From an uncultured Comamonas sp. (GTDB taxonomy: Bacteria; Pseudomonadota; Gammaproteobacteria; Burkholderiales; Burkholderiaceae_C): a DNA stretch of 64,000 nt. A model generated the notes under the pieces. It had not been told where the DNA came from, made no database searches, and saw only the letters and a program-made list of their open reading frames with translations. The DNA lies in contig CABIIJ010000068.1 in the NCBI GenBank assembly GCA_902175065.1, positions 1 to 64,000 on the forward strand, written 5' to 3'. This document shows, piece by piece, positions 9,995 to 19,641 of the stretch. The position numbers and the translations under genes are program-made. Position 1 is the stretch's first letter. Each line of letters opens with the position of its first letter.

Positions 9995-10732
9995 ATGACC
10001 ACACTCCCCGCAGCGCAGGAACTGGCCCTGCTGCGCCAACAGCACGAGGCCCTGCTGCGGGCCATCGCCCATGACCTGCCGGCGCCGCTGCGCCATATCC
10101 AGTCGTTTGCGCCCTTGCTGGTGGAATCGGTGCAGACGCTGGCAGCAGCCGCGCCCCACGCGCAGGAAGCGGCCGCCGATGCGCTGGAATTTGCCCACTA
10201 CATGCAGCAAGGCGCCCAGCGCATGGGGCAGATGGTGCAGGCCCTGGCCGAGCTGTCCCGTGCGGCCCGTACCAACCTGGCCCCGCAGGCGGTGGACGTG
10301 GTGGCCTTGTGCCAGCAGTTGCTGCCGCCGCTGCGCCAGGACTACCCCCAGGTGCAGTGGCAACTGCCGCCCGCCCCGGTCTGGCTGCACGCCGATAGCC
10401 GGGCGCTGACCCAGGTGCTGCAGCAATTGCTGGGCAATGCCTGCAAATTCTCCGCCCCCGCGCCGCTGCTGCATGTGCAGGCCGAGCCGTTGCCGGATGG
10501 CCGCTGGCGCCTGAGCGTGCAGGACAACGGCGTCGGCTTCGACCCGGCGCAGGCCGGGCAACTGTTCCAGCCCTTTGCCCGGCTGCACCGCGAAAGCCAG
10601 TTCCCCGGCCTGGGCTGCGGGCTGGCCCTGGTGCAGGTGCTGGCCATGCGCCACGGTGCCCAGGCGGGCATCACCGCCCAGCCGGGGGCCGGCTGCCGGG
10701 TACACCTGGACTGGCCGGGCGCAACCGCATAG
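9995..10732 (+). CDS. soluble minimal sensor histidine kinase
   Basis: H-box AIAHDLPAPLRHI, N-box LLGNACKFS, G-boxes DNGVGFDP and GLGCGLALV; no obvious TM segment. Confidence 0.8.
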   Translation: MTTLPAAQELALLRQQHEALLRAIAHDLPAPLRHIQSFAPLLVESVQTLAAAAPHAQEAAADALEFAHYMQQGAQRMGQMVQALAELSRAARTNLAPQAVDVVALCQQLLPPLRQDYPQVQWQLPPAPVWLHADSRALTQVLQQLLGNACKFSAPAPLLHVQAEPLPDGRWRLSVQDNGVGFDPAQAGQLFQPFARLHRESQFPGLGCGLALVQVLAMRHGAQAGITAQPGAGCRVHLDWPGATA

Positions 10733-10814
10733 CAGACTGCCCGACTCTGGCTTATCGGAACAGTCTTACGCACGCGCTACAGTGCGGGTTGTTCTTGCTG
10801 AATAAGGCAGTTTT

Positions 10815-13499
10815 ATGGACAAGCATTACCTCACCCCCCTGTTTGCCCCGCAATCCATCATCGTCCTGGCCGGGGATACCGACGCCCCCGAAACCCTCAC
10901 GCCTTACGGCCAGGCGCTGCACCAGATGCTTCGCGCCCAGCGCTTTACCGGGACGCTGACGTTCATCAACACCAAGGTCACCGGCACCCTGGAGGACCTG
11001 GCCCAGGCCAAGGCCGACCTGGTCGTGATCGCCCTGCCGCAGGAGGAGCAACTGGCCGCCCTGGAGCTGGTCGGACGCATCCGCTGCACCGCCGCACTGA
11101 TCCTGTCCAGCGGGGTTGATGCCCACCATGCCAACGCCTTGCGCCAGGCCGCCGAGCAGGCCGGGGTGCATCTGCTCGGCCCCAACTCCCTGGGCCTGCA
11201 ACGCCCCAGCCTGCACTTGAATGCCGGGGTGATGGGGCCGCTGGCCCAAGAGGGCTCGCTGGCGCTGGTGAGCCAGTCCGGCGCCCTGACCGCCTCCATC
11301 CTCGATTGGGCAGCGGGCAACGGCGTGGGGTTCTCGTCGGTCATTTCCCTGGGGCCGCATACCAGCCTGGAGCTGCCCGAGGCGCTGGACTTCCTGGCCA
11401 ACGATGGGCGCACGCAAAGCATCGTCATCTACATGGAGGGCATCCAGGATGCCCGCAAATTCATGAGCGCCCTGCGCTCGGCGGCCATTGCCAAGCCCGT
11501 GGTCGTGCTCAAGGCCGGGCGCAAGCCTGCCGGCACGGCCGCAGCGCTGACGCACAGCGCCGCCATCGTCGGCAGCGACGATGTATTCGATGCCGTGCTG
11601 CGCCGCGCCGGTGCGGTGCGGGTGGATTCGTTCGTGGAGCTGTTCTCGGCGGCCAAGTGCCTGGCCTCGCGCTACCGCCCGGTCAACAAGCGGCTGGCCA
11701 TCGTCGCCAACGGCGGCGGCCCCGGCGTGCTGGCGGCCGACTGGGTCAATGAACTCCATCTGGAGCTGGGCCGCCTGAACCCGGAAGCCGCCGCGCAACT
11801 GGCCCAGAAGCTGCCGCCCCTGGCCGCCTTGAGCGACTTGATCGACGTGTCCGAATCCGCCCAGCCGGAGCATTTCCAGCAGGCCATCGAGGCCGCATTG
11901 AACGATCCGCAGATCGGCGGGGTGCTGGTGATCTTCTCCCCCCGCATCGGCGTGGACGGCACGGCGGTGGCCCAGGCCGTGGTCGAAGCCAAGCGCCGCG
12001 CAGGCAAACCGCTGCTGACCTGCTGGATGGGCGATGCCTCGGTAGGCGCTGCCCGGGAAGTGCTGCGCAAGGCCCTCATCCCCACCTTCCGCACGCCGGA
12101 AGCGGCGGTGGGCGCCTTTGGCAACATCGCCAACTTCACGCAAAACCAGCAACTGCTGCAGCAGACCCCGCCACCGCTGACCGCCCTGGCCAAGCCCGAC
12201 ATCGCCGGTGCCCGGCTGGTCATCGAAAGCGTGCTGGCCGAGCGCCGCCAGGTGCTCACCGAGATGGAATCCAAGACGCTGCTGGCCGCCTTCCACATCC
12301 CGGTCACGCGCACCCTGCTGGCCCGCAACGGCCACGAGGCCATGATGATCGCCACCCAGCAAGGCTTTCCGGTGGCGCTCAAGATCGATTCGCCGGACAT
12401 CGCACACAAGTCCGACGTGGGCGGCGTGGCGCTGAACCTGCACAACGGCGAGGCCGTGCGCAACGCCTTCAACGACATGATGCAGCGCGTCAAGCGCATC
12501 AAGCCGGACGCCCGCATCAACGGCATCACCGTCCAGAACATGGCGCGTTCGCGCCGGGGGCGGGAGATCTACATCGGCCTGGTCAGCGACGACCCGTTCG
12601 GCCCCGTCATCACCTTTGGCGCGGGCGGCACCATGATCGAGCTGATCGACGACCGGGCCATGGAGCTGCCGCCGCTCAACCAGTTCCTCGCCCGCCGCCT
12701 GATGGAGCGCTCGCGCGTCTTCGAAACCCTGGGCGAATGGCGCGGCGCCACCCCGGTGAAGATGGAAGCGCTGGAGCACGTGCTACTGCGTGTCTCGGAA
12801 ATGGTCTGCGCCCTGCCCCAGTTGCGCGAGATGGACATCAACCCCCTGATCGTCGATGAATCCGGCGCCATCGCCGTCGATGCCCGCATGGTCGTGACCG
12901 AACAGGGGCCATCGCGCAGCCCGGGCAAGTATGGGCATTTGTCCATCCTGCCCTACCCGGCACGCTACGAGCAGATCTGGCCCCTGCGCGACGGCGGCGA
13001 ATACCTGGTGCGCCCGATCCGGCCCGACGACGCGCACATGCTGCAGCACATGGTGAAGAACCTGTCGCAGCAAAGCCGCTACTTCCGCTTCGTCTCGCAA
13101 CTGGCCGAGCTGCCCCCGGCCATGCTGGCCCGCTTCACCCTGATCGACTACGACCGGGAAATGGCCCTGGTCGCCGTCAAGCAGGAACGCATCATCGATG
13201 AGGAAGGGGAAGTCCAGGTCAATGAACGCCTGCTGGGCGTCTCGCGCTACGTCACCAACCCCGACCGCAGCACCTGCGAATTCGCCCTGGTGGTGGCCGA
13301 CGACATGGCCGGTCAGGGGCTGGGCGCCCGCCTGATGCTCAGCATCATGGAAGTGGCGCGGGACAAGGGGCTGGAGCAGATCGAGGGGCTGGTGCTGACC
13401 AACAACCCCAACATGCTCAAGCTCATGCGCCGCCTGGGGTTTGAAATCCGCAGCTTCCCGGAAGACCCGGAATTCCGGCTGGTGGTACACCGCCTGTAA
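10815..13499 (+). CDS. bifunctional acetate--CoA ligase (ADP-forming)-like / GNAT N-acetyltransferase (Pat/YfiQ-type)
   Basis: 894 aa: CoA-binding and succinyl-CoA ligase-like domains, ATP-grasp region, C-terminal GNAT (VADDMAGQGLGARLM). Confidence 0.9.
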   Translation: MDKHYLTPLFAPQSIIVLAGDTDAPETLTPYGQALHQMLRAQRFTGTLTFINTKVTGTLEDLAQAKADLVVIALPQEEQLAALELVGRIRCTAALILSSGVDAHHANALRQAAEQAGVHLLGPNSLGLQRPSLHLNAGVMGPLAQEGSLALVSQSGALTASILDWAAGNGVGFSSVISLGPHTSLELPEALDFLANDGRTQSIVIYMEGIQDARKFMSALRSAAIAKPVVVLKAGRKPAGTAAALTHSAAIVGSDDVFDAVLRRAGAVRVDSFVELFSAAKCLASRYRPVNKRLAIVANGGGPGVLAADWVNELHLELGRLNPEAAAQLAQKLPPLAALSDLIDVSESAQPEHFQQAIEAALNDPQIGGVLVIFSPRIGVDGTAVAQAVVEAKRRAGKPLLTCWMGDASVGAAREVLRKALIPTFRTPEAAVGAFGNIANFTQNQQLLQQTPPPLTALAKPDIAGARLVIESVLAERRQVLTEMESKTLLAAFHIPVTRTLLARNGHEAMMIATQQGFPVALKIDSPDIAHKSDVGGVALNLHNGEAVRNAFNDMMQRVKRIKPDARINGITVQNMARSRRGREIYIGLVSDDPFGPVITFGAGGTMIELIDDRAMELPPLNQFLARRLMERSRVFETLGEWRGATPVKMEALEHVLLRVSEMVCALPQLREMDINPLIVDESGAIAVDARMVVTEQGPSRSPGKYGHLSILPYPARYEQIWPLRDGGEYLVRPIRPDDAHMLQHMVKNLSQQSRYFRFVSQLAELPPAMLARFTLIDYDREMALVAVKQERIIDEEGEVQVNERLLGVSRYVTNPDRSTCEFALVVADDMAGQGLGARLMLSIMEVARDKGLEQIEGLVLTNNPNMLKLMRRLGFEIRSFPEDPEFRLVVHRL

Positions 13500-13565
13500 T
13501 TTCTGTCGTGCAGAGGGAGGCAAAGAAAAAGGCCGGACGCTGACAAAAGCTTCCGACCTTGAATG

Positions 13566-13640
13566 TGGTCCCTTCGGCAGGAATCGAACCTGCATCTGAC
13601 CCTTAGGAGGGGCCCGTTCTATCCATTGAACTACAAAGGG
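13566..13640 (-). tRNA. tRNA-Arg (anticodon CCT)
   Basis: Reverse complement CCCTTTGTAGTTCAATGGATAGAACGGGCCCCTCCTAAGGGTCAGATGCAGGTTCGATTCCTGCCGAAGGGACCA; 7-bp acceptor stem with one G-U, T-arm TTCGATT, encoded CCA. Confidence 0.95.
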
Positions 13641-13691
13641 CAAGGGCTGCGATTGTAAGCGGCCCTTGCCCTTGGTTTCTTTGTCTCCGGG

Positions 13692-16600
13692 TCAATCCTT
13701 GCGCCGGGTGTAGATCAGGTCCATGGCGGTCTGCTCGCCGGTCTGGCCGCGCAGGGTCAGGCGCTTGGTCAGGTCGTAGAAGATGAACAGCGTGCCCATG
13801 GCGCCGTTCAGGCTTTGCTCGTAGGACAGGTACAGGTCCTGCGAGATGCGTTTGCCCAGCGTGAGTGCTGCGCCTTCGGCACCGTTGCCCGGGCCTTTGA
13901 AGCCCAGCTCGTCCAGGCCGATGTTGCCCGCCAGGTCGCCGCCGCTGCCGCCGCCGCTCAGGAGCGCCAGCGCCGCTTGCTGCAACAGGGCGGTTTCGGC
14001 ACCGCCGCTGGCCGGGTCGCGGCCCATGGCGACCCAGGAGAGTTTTTCCGCATCGGGCATCACCGGGTCGGAATAGAGCTGCACGCGCGGGGCGTTGGCG
14101 CTGCCTGCGACCTTGACCCCGGCCCGCACGGCAATGTTCGGCCGCAGGGCGATGATGTCCAGGCTGGGGTTGTCGTAGGGGCCGTTGAAGCGGATGGTGC
14201 CCTGCTCGATGTCCAGCGCCTGGCCCCAGGCGCGGTAACGGCCCCGATCGGTGTGGATTTCCCCGGTGACGCGCGGGCCGCCGCGCACGGTGAGCTGCCC
14301 GTTCAGGCGCGTGGTCAGGCCGTAGCCTTGCAGGGCGAAATCGGGGCCGAGGTCCAGGGTCAGGTGGATGTCCGGCTTGAGCGCAGCGCGGACCGAGCCT
14401 TCCGGCGCGGGCTGGCGGGCGGCCTCCCGCGCTTCCCTGGCCTGGCGTTCGGCGTCCTGCCGGCGCTGGGCGGCCGAGGTGACGTGAACGTCGTCATCCA
14501 GGCCGGGGGCGGATTCATCGGCCAGCAGCAAGGCGGCGCGATTGACGGTGAGCGCCCCGCGCAGGCGCAGTTGCGCATCCTGCATCTGCGCCCGCAGGGT
14601 GCCGCTCAGGCCCATTTGCCGGTCGGCCCGGCTCAAGACCTGCAGGTCGTCGAGCTGGGCCTGGATGTCCATGTGCAGGCCGGTCGCATTCGCGCCATCG
14701 CCTGCCGGGGGGTCGTAGACGATGAAGCCGCTGCCGCGCAGGTGGCCACCCGCCTGCGGCGGCGGCAGGCGGTTGCCGCTTTGCCCCAGGATGCGGGCCT
14801 GGCCATGGCCGCCGCCCTCCAGGTAGAGCCGTTCGATATCGACCCGGTTGCCGGCAAAGCGGGCCTGCAATTGGCCGTTTTTCAGATCGACCCCGTCGAG
14901 CAGGGAGGCGATGCTCAGTTCCTCGGCCTGCAGCGTGCCCTTCCAGGTCGGATCGCTGCGCGTGCCGCCCAGGATGACGTCGCCGCCAAAACTGCCGGCC
15001 ACGCGCCACCCCGGGGGGGCGAAGGAGGCCCAGACGCCGATGTTGGGCAGCAGCAACTGCACCGAGCCGGACAGCGGCGCATCCTCCGCCCAGCGCCAGC
15101 CCTGGGCGTTGCGCCGCAGCGGGCTGCGCACGTCGGCATGGATGGTGCCGGCGCGTTCCGAAGCCCACAGCACCTGGGCACGCAGCTGGTTGCCCTCCTC
15201 CAGCCCCAGTTGCGCCTGGAAGTGTTGCAGGCGCACGCGCTGCCCCCGGTTGGGCTGGCGCCGGGTTTCGCGGGTATCGGCGGTGCCGCTGCTGCGCACG
15301 ACGGTGACGGGGGCGGCATCCTCGTCGGCAGCGGCAATGCGGATGTCGCCGCTCTCGCGCTCCAGCATGACGTGCAATTGCGGCTTGCGGGCGTCGGTGT
15401 CGATGTTCCACTGCCCTTGCAGCACCAGATCGCCGCTGACACCGGCACGGGCCAGCACCGGATCCTGGGGCGTGAACAGGTCGGCCCAGGCCAGGGGGAT
15501 GCCGCTGAACCGGCCCTGGCTGCGCAGCCCGAGGGTGGCGGCGCCCAGCGTCAGCGGCTCCCACTGGATGTCGGCGCTGGCGGAGCTGGCCGCCGGTGCG
15601 GCAGCATTTGCAGGTGCGGCGGGCGGGGTCAGGCGCAGTTGCCCGGCGCTGGCCTGGATGCGTTCGCCCTGCTGCTGGACGGTCACGGGCTGGGCCAGGG
15701 CCAGCAGCCAGTCGCCGCTGTCGGCCATGGGACGGGCACGCAGGGTGAAGGCTTCCAGGCGGGCGTGCCAGGACTGTGGGGATTGGGGCGCCCAGCCTGC
15801 TTGCAGGCGGGTGTCGATCTGCGCCTGTTGCTCGCCCTGGCGGGCCTGGGCCGTCAGGCTCGCCTGGAGCTTGTCCAGCGGGCCGTCCAGTTGCAGCGTC
15901 AGATTCTTGATTTCAGTAGCTGCTTGCGCTGATGGAGCATGAATTATCTGGGGTATTGTTGCTGAAAGCTTTATTTTCAAAGCGGTGGCAGCTACGGATT
16001 TTTCTTCTTCCTGCCCTGTGGCGGGCGCAGGCGGCAGCAGACTGCCCCAGCCGCCCTGCCAAGCGAGTTGCGCCTGGGCCTGGCCTTGCAGGGGCAAGGC
16101 GGCATCGGCCAGCCCGGGCAGGCGGCCCAGCCAGGCCATCAGGCTGGCGGCATCGGCCAGGGTGGCGTGCAACTGTCCCTGGCCGTCGTGCTGGCCCAGG
16201 GTGCCGGTCAGTTCCGCACTGGCCCCTGGCAGAGTCAGGCGCGTGGTTTTGGCGCTGGTGAGTTGCCGGGCCGCGTTGTCCCAGGCCAGGGCGGGGCTGT
16301 GCAGTTGGGCGCCCCAGGCCTGGATGGCGACATCACGCACGTCCAGTTGCGGCGCCTGCCAGCGGCCCTGGGCCTGGGCGCGTTCCAGGCCCGCTGCGGA
16401 GGATGGGGCCTTGCCTTTGGCTGCGGTATCGGCAATGTCCAGAGTGAAGTCGATGGCCTGATCGGCCATGGCCTGGGCGGTGAACGTGCCGCCCAGCGCC
16501 TGCCGGGGCAGGCTGGACAGCGCCCGGGCGGGGTCGAGGGCGTCCAGCTGCACCTGGGCATCGAGCGCCTGCGTCTGCGTGTCGAAGCGGCCCTGGGCCT

Positions 16601-17780
16601 GCAGTTGTCCGCCGCTGTGCTTGCCGTTCTCGCCGGGCAGGTGCCATTGGAGCTGGCCCAGCGTCCAGATCGTGCCGTCCAGGCTGGCCTGGGCGGTGAG
16701 CCGTTGCAACGGCAGGGCGGCCTTGTCCCAGGCGCCGGCCAGGGGGTTGCTGAAATCGGCCTGCACGTTCCATACGCCCTGGGCGCTGGTGTCGATGCGC
16801 AACTGCCCGTTCAGGTCGGTGGGCGGCAAATCGGGGGCAAACAGGGCCAGATTGAAGTGCTGCACATCCACCCCGGCCTGGGGCAGCGGCTGCGGCTGCC
16901 AGGGGGCCAAAGTAGCTTCAATGTGGGCCGCCAGCGGGTTGGCCAGGGGTGCGGTGGCCGTGGTGCTGTCCGTGCGGGCGTCCGCCGTCAATTGCAGCCG
17001 GGCCGTGGGGCCGGACAGGGTGCCGGTGAGCCGGGCCGTAGCCTGCACGGGCAGGGGGTGGGCCAGCTCCAGCGCCGGGGCCAGGGTGGCCTGCACGCTG
17101 GCCTGCAACTGCATGGGGGCGGCGCCCTGCAATTGGGCCTGGGCTTGCAATTGCGCCTGCTGCGGGCCGTAATTCAGGCCCAGCAGTTGCAACTGGTGCT
17201 GCTGGCCAGCGTAGGCATAGGTGGCATTCAGGTCGCGCAGTTCGGCCTCGGGGGTGTCGCCCCAGGTGAGCAGGTCAATGCTCAGGGGCAGTTCGATGCG
17301 CAGCGGCAGCGTCAGGCTGTGCAGCGGTTCGGCAGGGCTGTCGTCCGGGGGCGCATCGGGGTTGGCGCGGTAGTGGACGGCGGCCAGGTGCAGTTTTTCG
17401 ACCTGCAACTGGCGGTGCAGTAGCCGGTTCAGGTTCCAGGCAAGGTTCAGCTCTTGAATCTGTAGCTGGAAGCGCTCACTGGACAAGCGTAAATGGCCGA
17501 TTTCACCACCGAAACGCAGGCTGCCCCTGGCCTCCTGCACCTCCAGCGCATAGCCCGGGGGCAGCCAGCGCTGGGCCAGCGCCAGGGTCTGCGGCAGGGA
17601 CTGGTCACGCCCGCTCCACCACCACAGACCGGTCAGCCCGGTGGCAAGCAGCACCGCCAGCACGATGCAGACGGCCAGCAGGCGGCGCAGCCAGCGGCGG
17701 CGCGGCCGGGGCTGCGCGGCGGGTTGGTCCGAGGGAAGGGCGGTGGAGGTATCCAGCCCAGGTTCTTGGCGCTCGTGCAT
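13692..17780 (-). CDS. tamB: translocation/assembly module protein TamB
   Basis: Very large protein with N-terminal TM, beta-rich repeats and C-terminal DUF490 (GKRISQDLYLSYEQSL...LTLRGQTG). Confidence 0.92.
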   Translation of the reverse strand: MHERQEPGLDTSTALPSDQPAAQPRPRRRWLRRLLAVCIVLAVLLATGLTGLWWWSGRDQSLPQTLALAQRWLPPGYALEVQEARGSLRFGGEIGHLRLSSERFQLQIQELNLAWNLNRLLHRQLQVEKLHLAAVHYRANPDAPPDDSPAEPLHSLTLPLRIELPLSIDLLTWGDTPEAELRDLNATYAYAGQQHQLQLLGLNYGPQQAQLQAQAQLQGAAPMQLQASVQATLAPALELAHPLPVQATARLTGTLSGPTARLQLTADARTDSTTATAPLANPLAAHIEATLAPWQPQPLPQAGVDVQHFNLALFAPDLPPTDLNGQLRIDTSAQGVWNVQADFSNPLAGAWDKAALPLQRLTAQASLDGTIWTLGQLQWHLPGENGKHSGGQLQAQGRFDTQTQALDAQVQLDALDPARALSSLPRQALGGTFTAQAMADQAIDFTLDIADTAAKGKAPSSAAGLERAQAQGRWQAPQLDVRDVAIQAWGAQLHSPALAWDNAARQLTSAKTTRLTLPGASAELTGTLGQHDGQGQLHATLADAASLMAWLGRLPGLADAALPLQGQAQAQLAWQGGWGSLLPPAPATGQEEEKSVAATALKIKLSATIPQIIHAPSAQAATEIKNLTLQLDGPLDKLQASLTAQARQGEQQAQIDTRLQAGWAPQSPQSWHARLEAFTLRARPMADSGDWLLALAQPVTVQQQGERIQASAGQLRLTPPAAPANAAAPAASSASADIQWEPLTLGAATLGLRSQGRFSGIPLAWADLFTPQDPVLARAGVSGDLVLQGQWNIDTDARKPQLHVMLERESGDIRIAAADEDAAPVTVVRSSGTADTRETRRQPNRGQRVRLQHFQAQLGLEEGNQLRAQVLWASERAGTIHADVRSPLRRNAQGWRWAEDAPLSGSVQLLLPNIGVWASFAPPGWRVAGSFGGDVILGGTRSDPTWKGTLQAEELSIASLLDGVDLKNGQLQARFAGNRVDIERLYLEGGGHGQARILGQSGNRLPPPQAGGHLRGSGFIVYDPPAGDGANATGLHMDIQAQLDDLQVLSRADRQMGLSGTLRAQMQDAQLRLRGALTVNRAALLLADESAPGLDDDVHVTSAAQRRQDAERQAREAREAARQPAPEGSVRAALKPDIHLTLDLGPDFALQGYGLTTRLNGQLTVRGGPRVTGEIHTDRGRYRAWGQALDIEQGTIRFNGPYDNPSLDIIALRPNIAVRAGVKVAGSANAPRVQLYSDPVMPDAEKLSWVAMGRDPASGGAETALLQQAALALLSGGGSGGDLAGNIGLDELGFKGPGNGAEGAALTLGKRISQDLYLSYEQSLNGAMGTLFIFYDLTKRLTLRGQTGEQTAMDLIYTRRKD
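15911..15998. repeat. double-hairpin repeat-like segment inside tamB coding sequence
   Basis: GTAGCTGCTTGCGCT (15916-15930) / AGCGGTGGCAGCTAC (15981-15995); inner CTGAAA/TTTCA. Confidence 0.65.
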
Positions 17781-17785
17781 GACCA

Positions 17786-19621
17786 TCAGAAAGTAAAGCC
17801 CAGCCGCAGGTGCAGGCGGATTTTTTGGGTTTTGAAACCATAGGCCAGATCGGCCTGCAGAGGCCCGACGGGGCTGTTCCAGCGGATGCCGGAACCGGCA
17901 CCGACGAAGACCTGCGTCCCCTGCGTCCAGTCGTCGGAGACGCTGCCTGCGTCGATGAACACGGTGTGCTCCCAATCCTTGCGGTTGCCCGCCAGAACGA
18001 TGGGGCGCTGCCATTCCGCGCTGCCCGCCAGCATGTAGCGCCCACCGATGCGCTGCGCGTTGTCGGTGCGGGCGCCGATGCTTTGGTAGCTGTAGCCGCG
18101 CACGGTGGTATCACCGCCCGAGAGAAAGAGCAGGGTCAGCGGAATATCCGCGCCCTTGCGGGCCGTCACGGCCCCGGCCTGCGCCCGCAGTGCCAGACGG
18201 GCGCGGCGGCGGGTCACCGCCTCGCGCTCCCCCATGGGCTGGAAGTATTGCCAGCGCCCCAGCGCCCGGGTGAAGGGCGTGCGCTGCGGCGTCAGGGTGG
18301 TGCCGATGCCCAGCTCAAAAGCCAGGCCGTAGCCGCGTGTGGGATTGGTGGGGTTGTTGAAGTAGCGCCCCGTCCAGCTGTAGTTGGCAGAGAGGGCCGA
18401 GCTTTTCGGCGGGGCGTCATCGCCCTGCGGATTGGCCAGGTCGTAGCGCAGGAAATACTGGCGGTCGATCTTGTCCTCGTTCTTGCCGCGCCCGGCGCTC
18501 AGGGCAATGCTGTTGGCCTGGTAGTCGGCCAGCTCGGCGCGTTCCAGTTCGGCGCTGGTAAACCAGTTCCAGCCGCTGTCGTCGGGCAGGGAATACAGGC
18601 GGGTGGAGAGCAGCGGGTTCTTGCGGTTGAGCTGCAGCTTGCTTTGCGCCTGCCAGCCCAGGCCGGGAACGCGGTTGTGCGTGTGGTCGATCGACAGGCG
18701 CGGCCCGGTATCGGTGCTCAGGCCCACGCCGTAGACCCATTTCTGCAAGGGCGCCTCGCGCACCTGGGCCAGCACGGGCACCTGCGCCTCGGGCTGGCCT
18801 GCGGGAATCTGTTCGGTCTGCAGTGTCAGGAAGACCGAGTCGTACAGCCCCGTGGCGGCCATGCGCTGCTGCACGTCCAGCAGCGTCGACTGGCGGTATT
18901 CCTGGCCCACCGGCAGGCGGGCGGCGCGGGTGACGCCGGCCGCGTCGTAGCGCTGCCCCCCTTCGATCTCCAGGGGGCCAAAGCGCACCAGCGGGCCGGT
19001 GGCATAGTGGGCCTGCAGTTCGGCCTGCTGGGTATCGGCATCGATGTCGGCGCGGCTGCTCACCAGTTGCGCCGTGGGGTAGCGCTGCGCCTGCAGGCTG
19101 CGCAGGCCCTCGGCCTTGGCGCTGGCCCAGGCATCCTGGCTGAAGGGCTGGCCCACCTCCAGCGGCCAGTTGCGCTGCACCGCCTGGCGCTGCCAGCTGC
19201 CGGACTTTTCGCCGTCCTGCGGGCTGGTGACTTGCACGTCCACGGCGGTGACGGTGGCCGGCTCGCCCGCATCGACCTCGATGCGCACCACGGGCAGGTC
19301 CGAGGAATCCCTGGGCGGGTTGTGCAGCTCCAGCTCCACCGTGGGGGCAAAGTAGCCCAGGGTGGCCAGCAGCTTGCGGATGTCGGTATCGGCCACGCTG
19401 ATCAGGCGCGTCAGCTCCTGGCGGCGCAGCCCTTCCAGTTCACGGTAGCGGTTCAGTTCCAGGTGCGCTTCGAGCAGGTCCTGCGCCTCCTTGGGCCGGG
19501 CATGAATCTGCAGCTCGAAATTGGGTTTGCCGGCTGTCGCTGCGCCCGGCTTGGTCAGCAGGCCGCAACCCGCCAGCAACACCGTTGCCAGCAGCACGCC
19601 CAGGTGGAAGGAAAAACGCAT
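17786..19621 (-). CDS. tamA: autotransporter assembly complex protein TamA (BamA/Omp85 family)
   Basis: Lipobox-like VLLAGCGLL, POTRA region, Omp85 barrel with FLSGGDTTVRGYSYQSIG and terminal FTF; directly upstream of tamB. Confidence 0.92.
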   Translation of the reverse strand: MRFSFHLGVLLATVLLAGCGLLTKPGAATAGKPNFELQIHARPKEAQDLLEAHLELNRYRELEGLRRQELTRLISVADTDIRKLLATLGYFAPTVELELHNPPRDSSDLPVVRIEVDAGEPATVTAVDVQVTSPQDGEKSGSWQRQAVQRNWPLEVGQPFSQDAWASAKAEGLRSLQAQRYPTAQLVSSRADIDADTQQAELQAHYATGPLVRFGPLEIEGGQRYDAAGVTRAARLPVGQEYRQSTLLDVQQRMAATGLYDSVFLTLQTEQIPAGQPEAQVPVLAQVREAPLQKWVYGVGLSTDTGPRLSIDHTHNRVPGLGWQAQSKLQLNRKNPLLSTRLYSLPDDSGWNWFTSAELERAELADYQANSIALSAGRGKNEDKIDRQYFLRYDLANPQGDDAPPKSSALSANYSWTGRYFNNPTNPTRGYGLAFELGIGTTLTPQRTPFTRALGRWQYFQPMGEREAVTRRRARLALRAQAGAVTARKGADIPLTLLFLSGGDTTVRGYSYQSIGARTDNAQRIGGRYMLAGSAEWQRPIVLAGNRKDWEHTVFIDAGSVSDDWTQGTQVFVGAGSGIRWNSPVGPLQADLAYGFKTQKIRLHLRLGFTF

Positions 19622-19641
19622 AAGAAACACGTTCCAAGCCC

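Noticed and set aside
13815-15932. 705-aa ORF antisense to tamB
   Set aside because: Shadow ORF; compositionally biased and no motif
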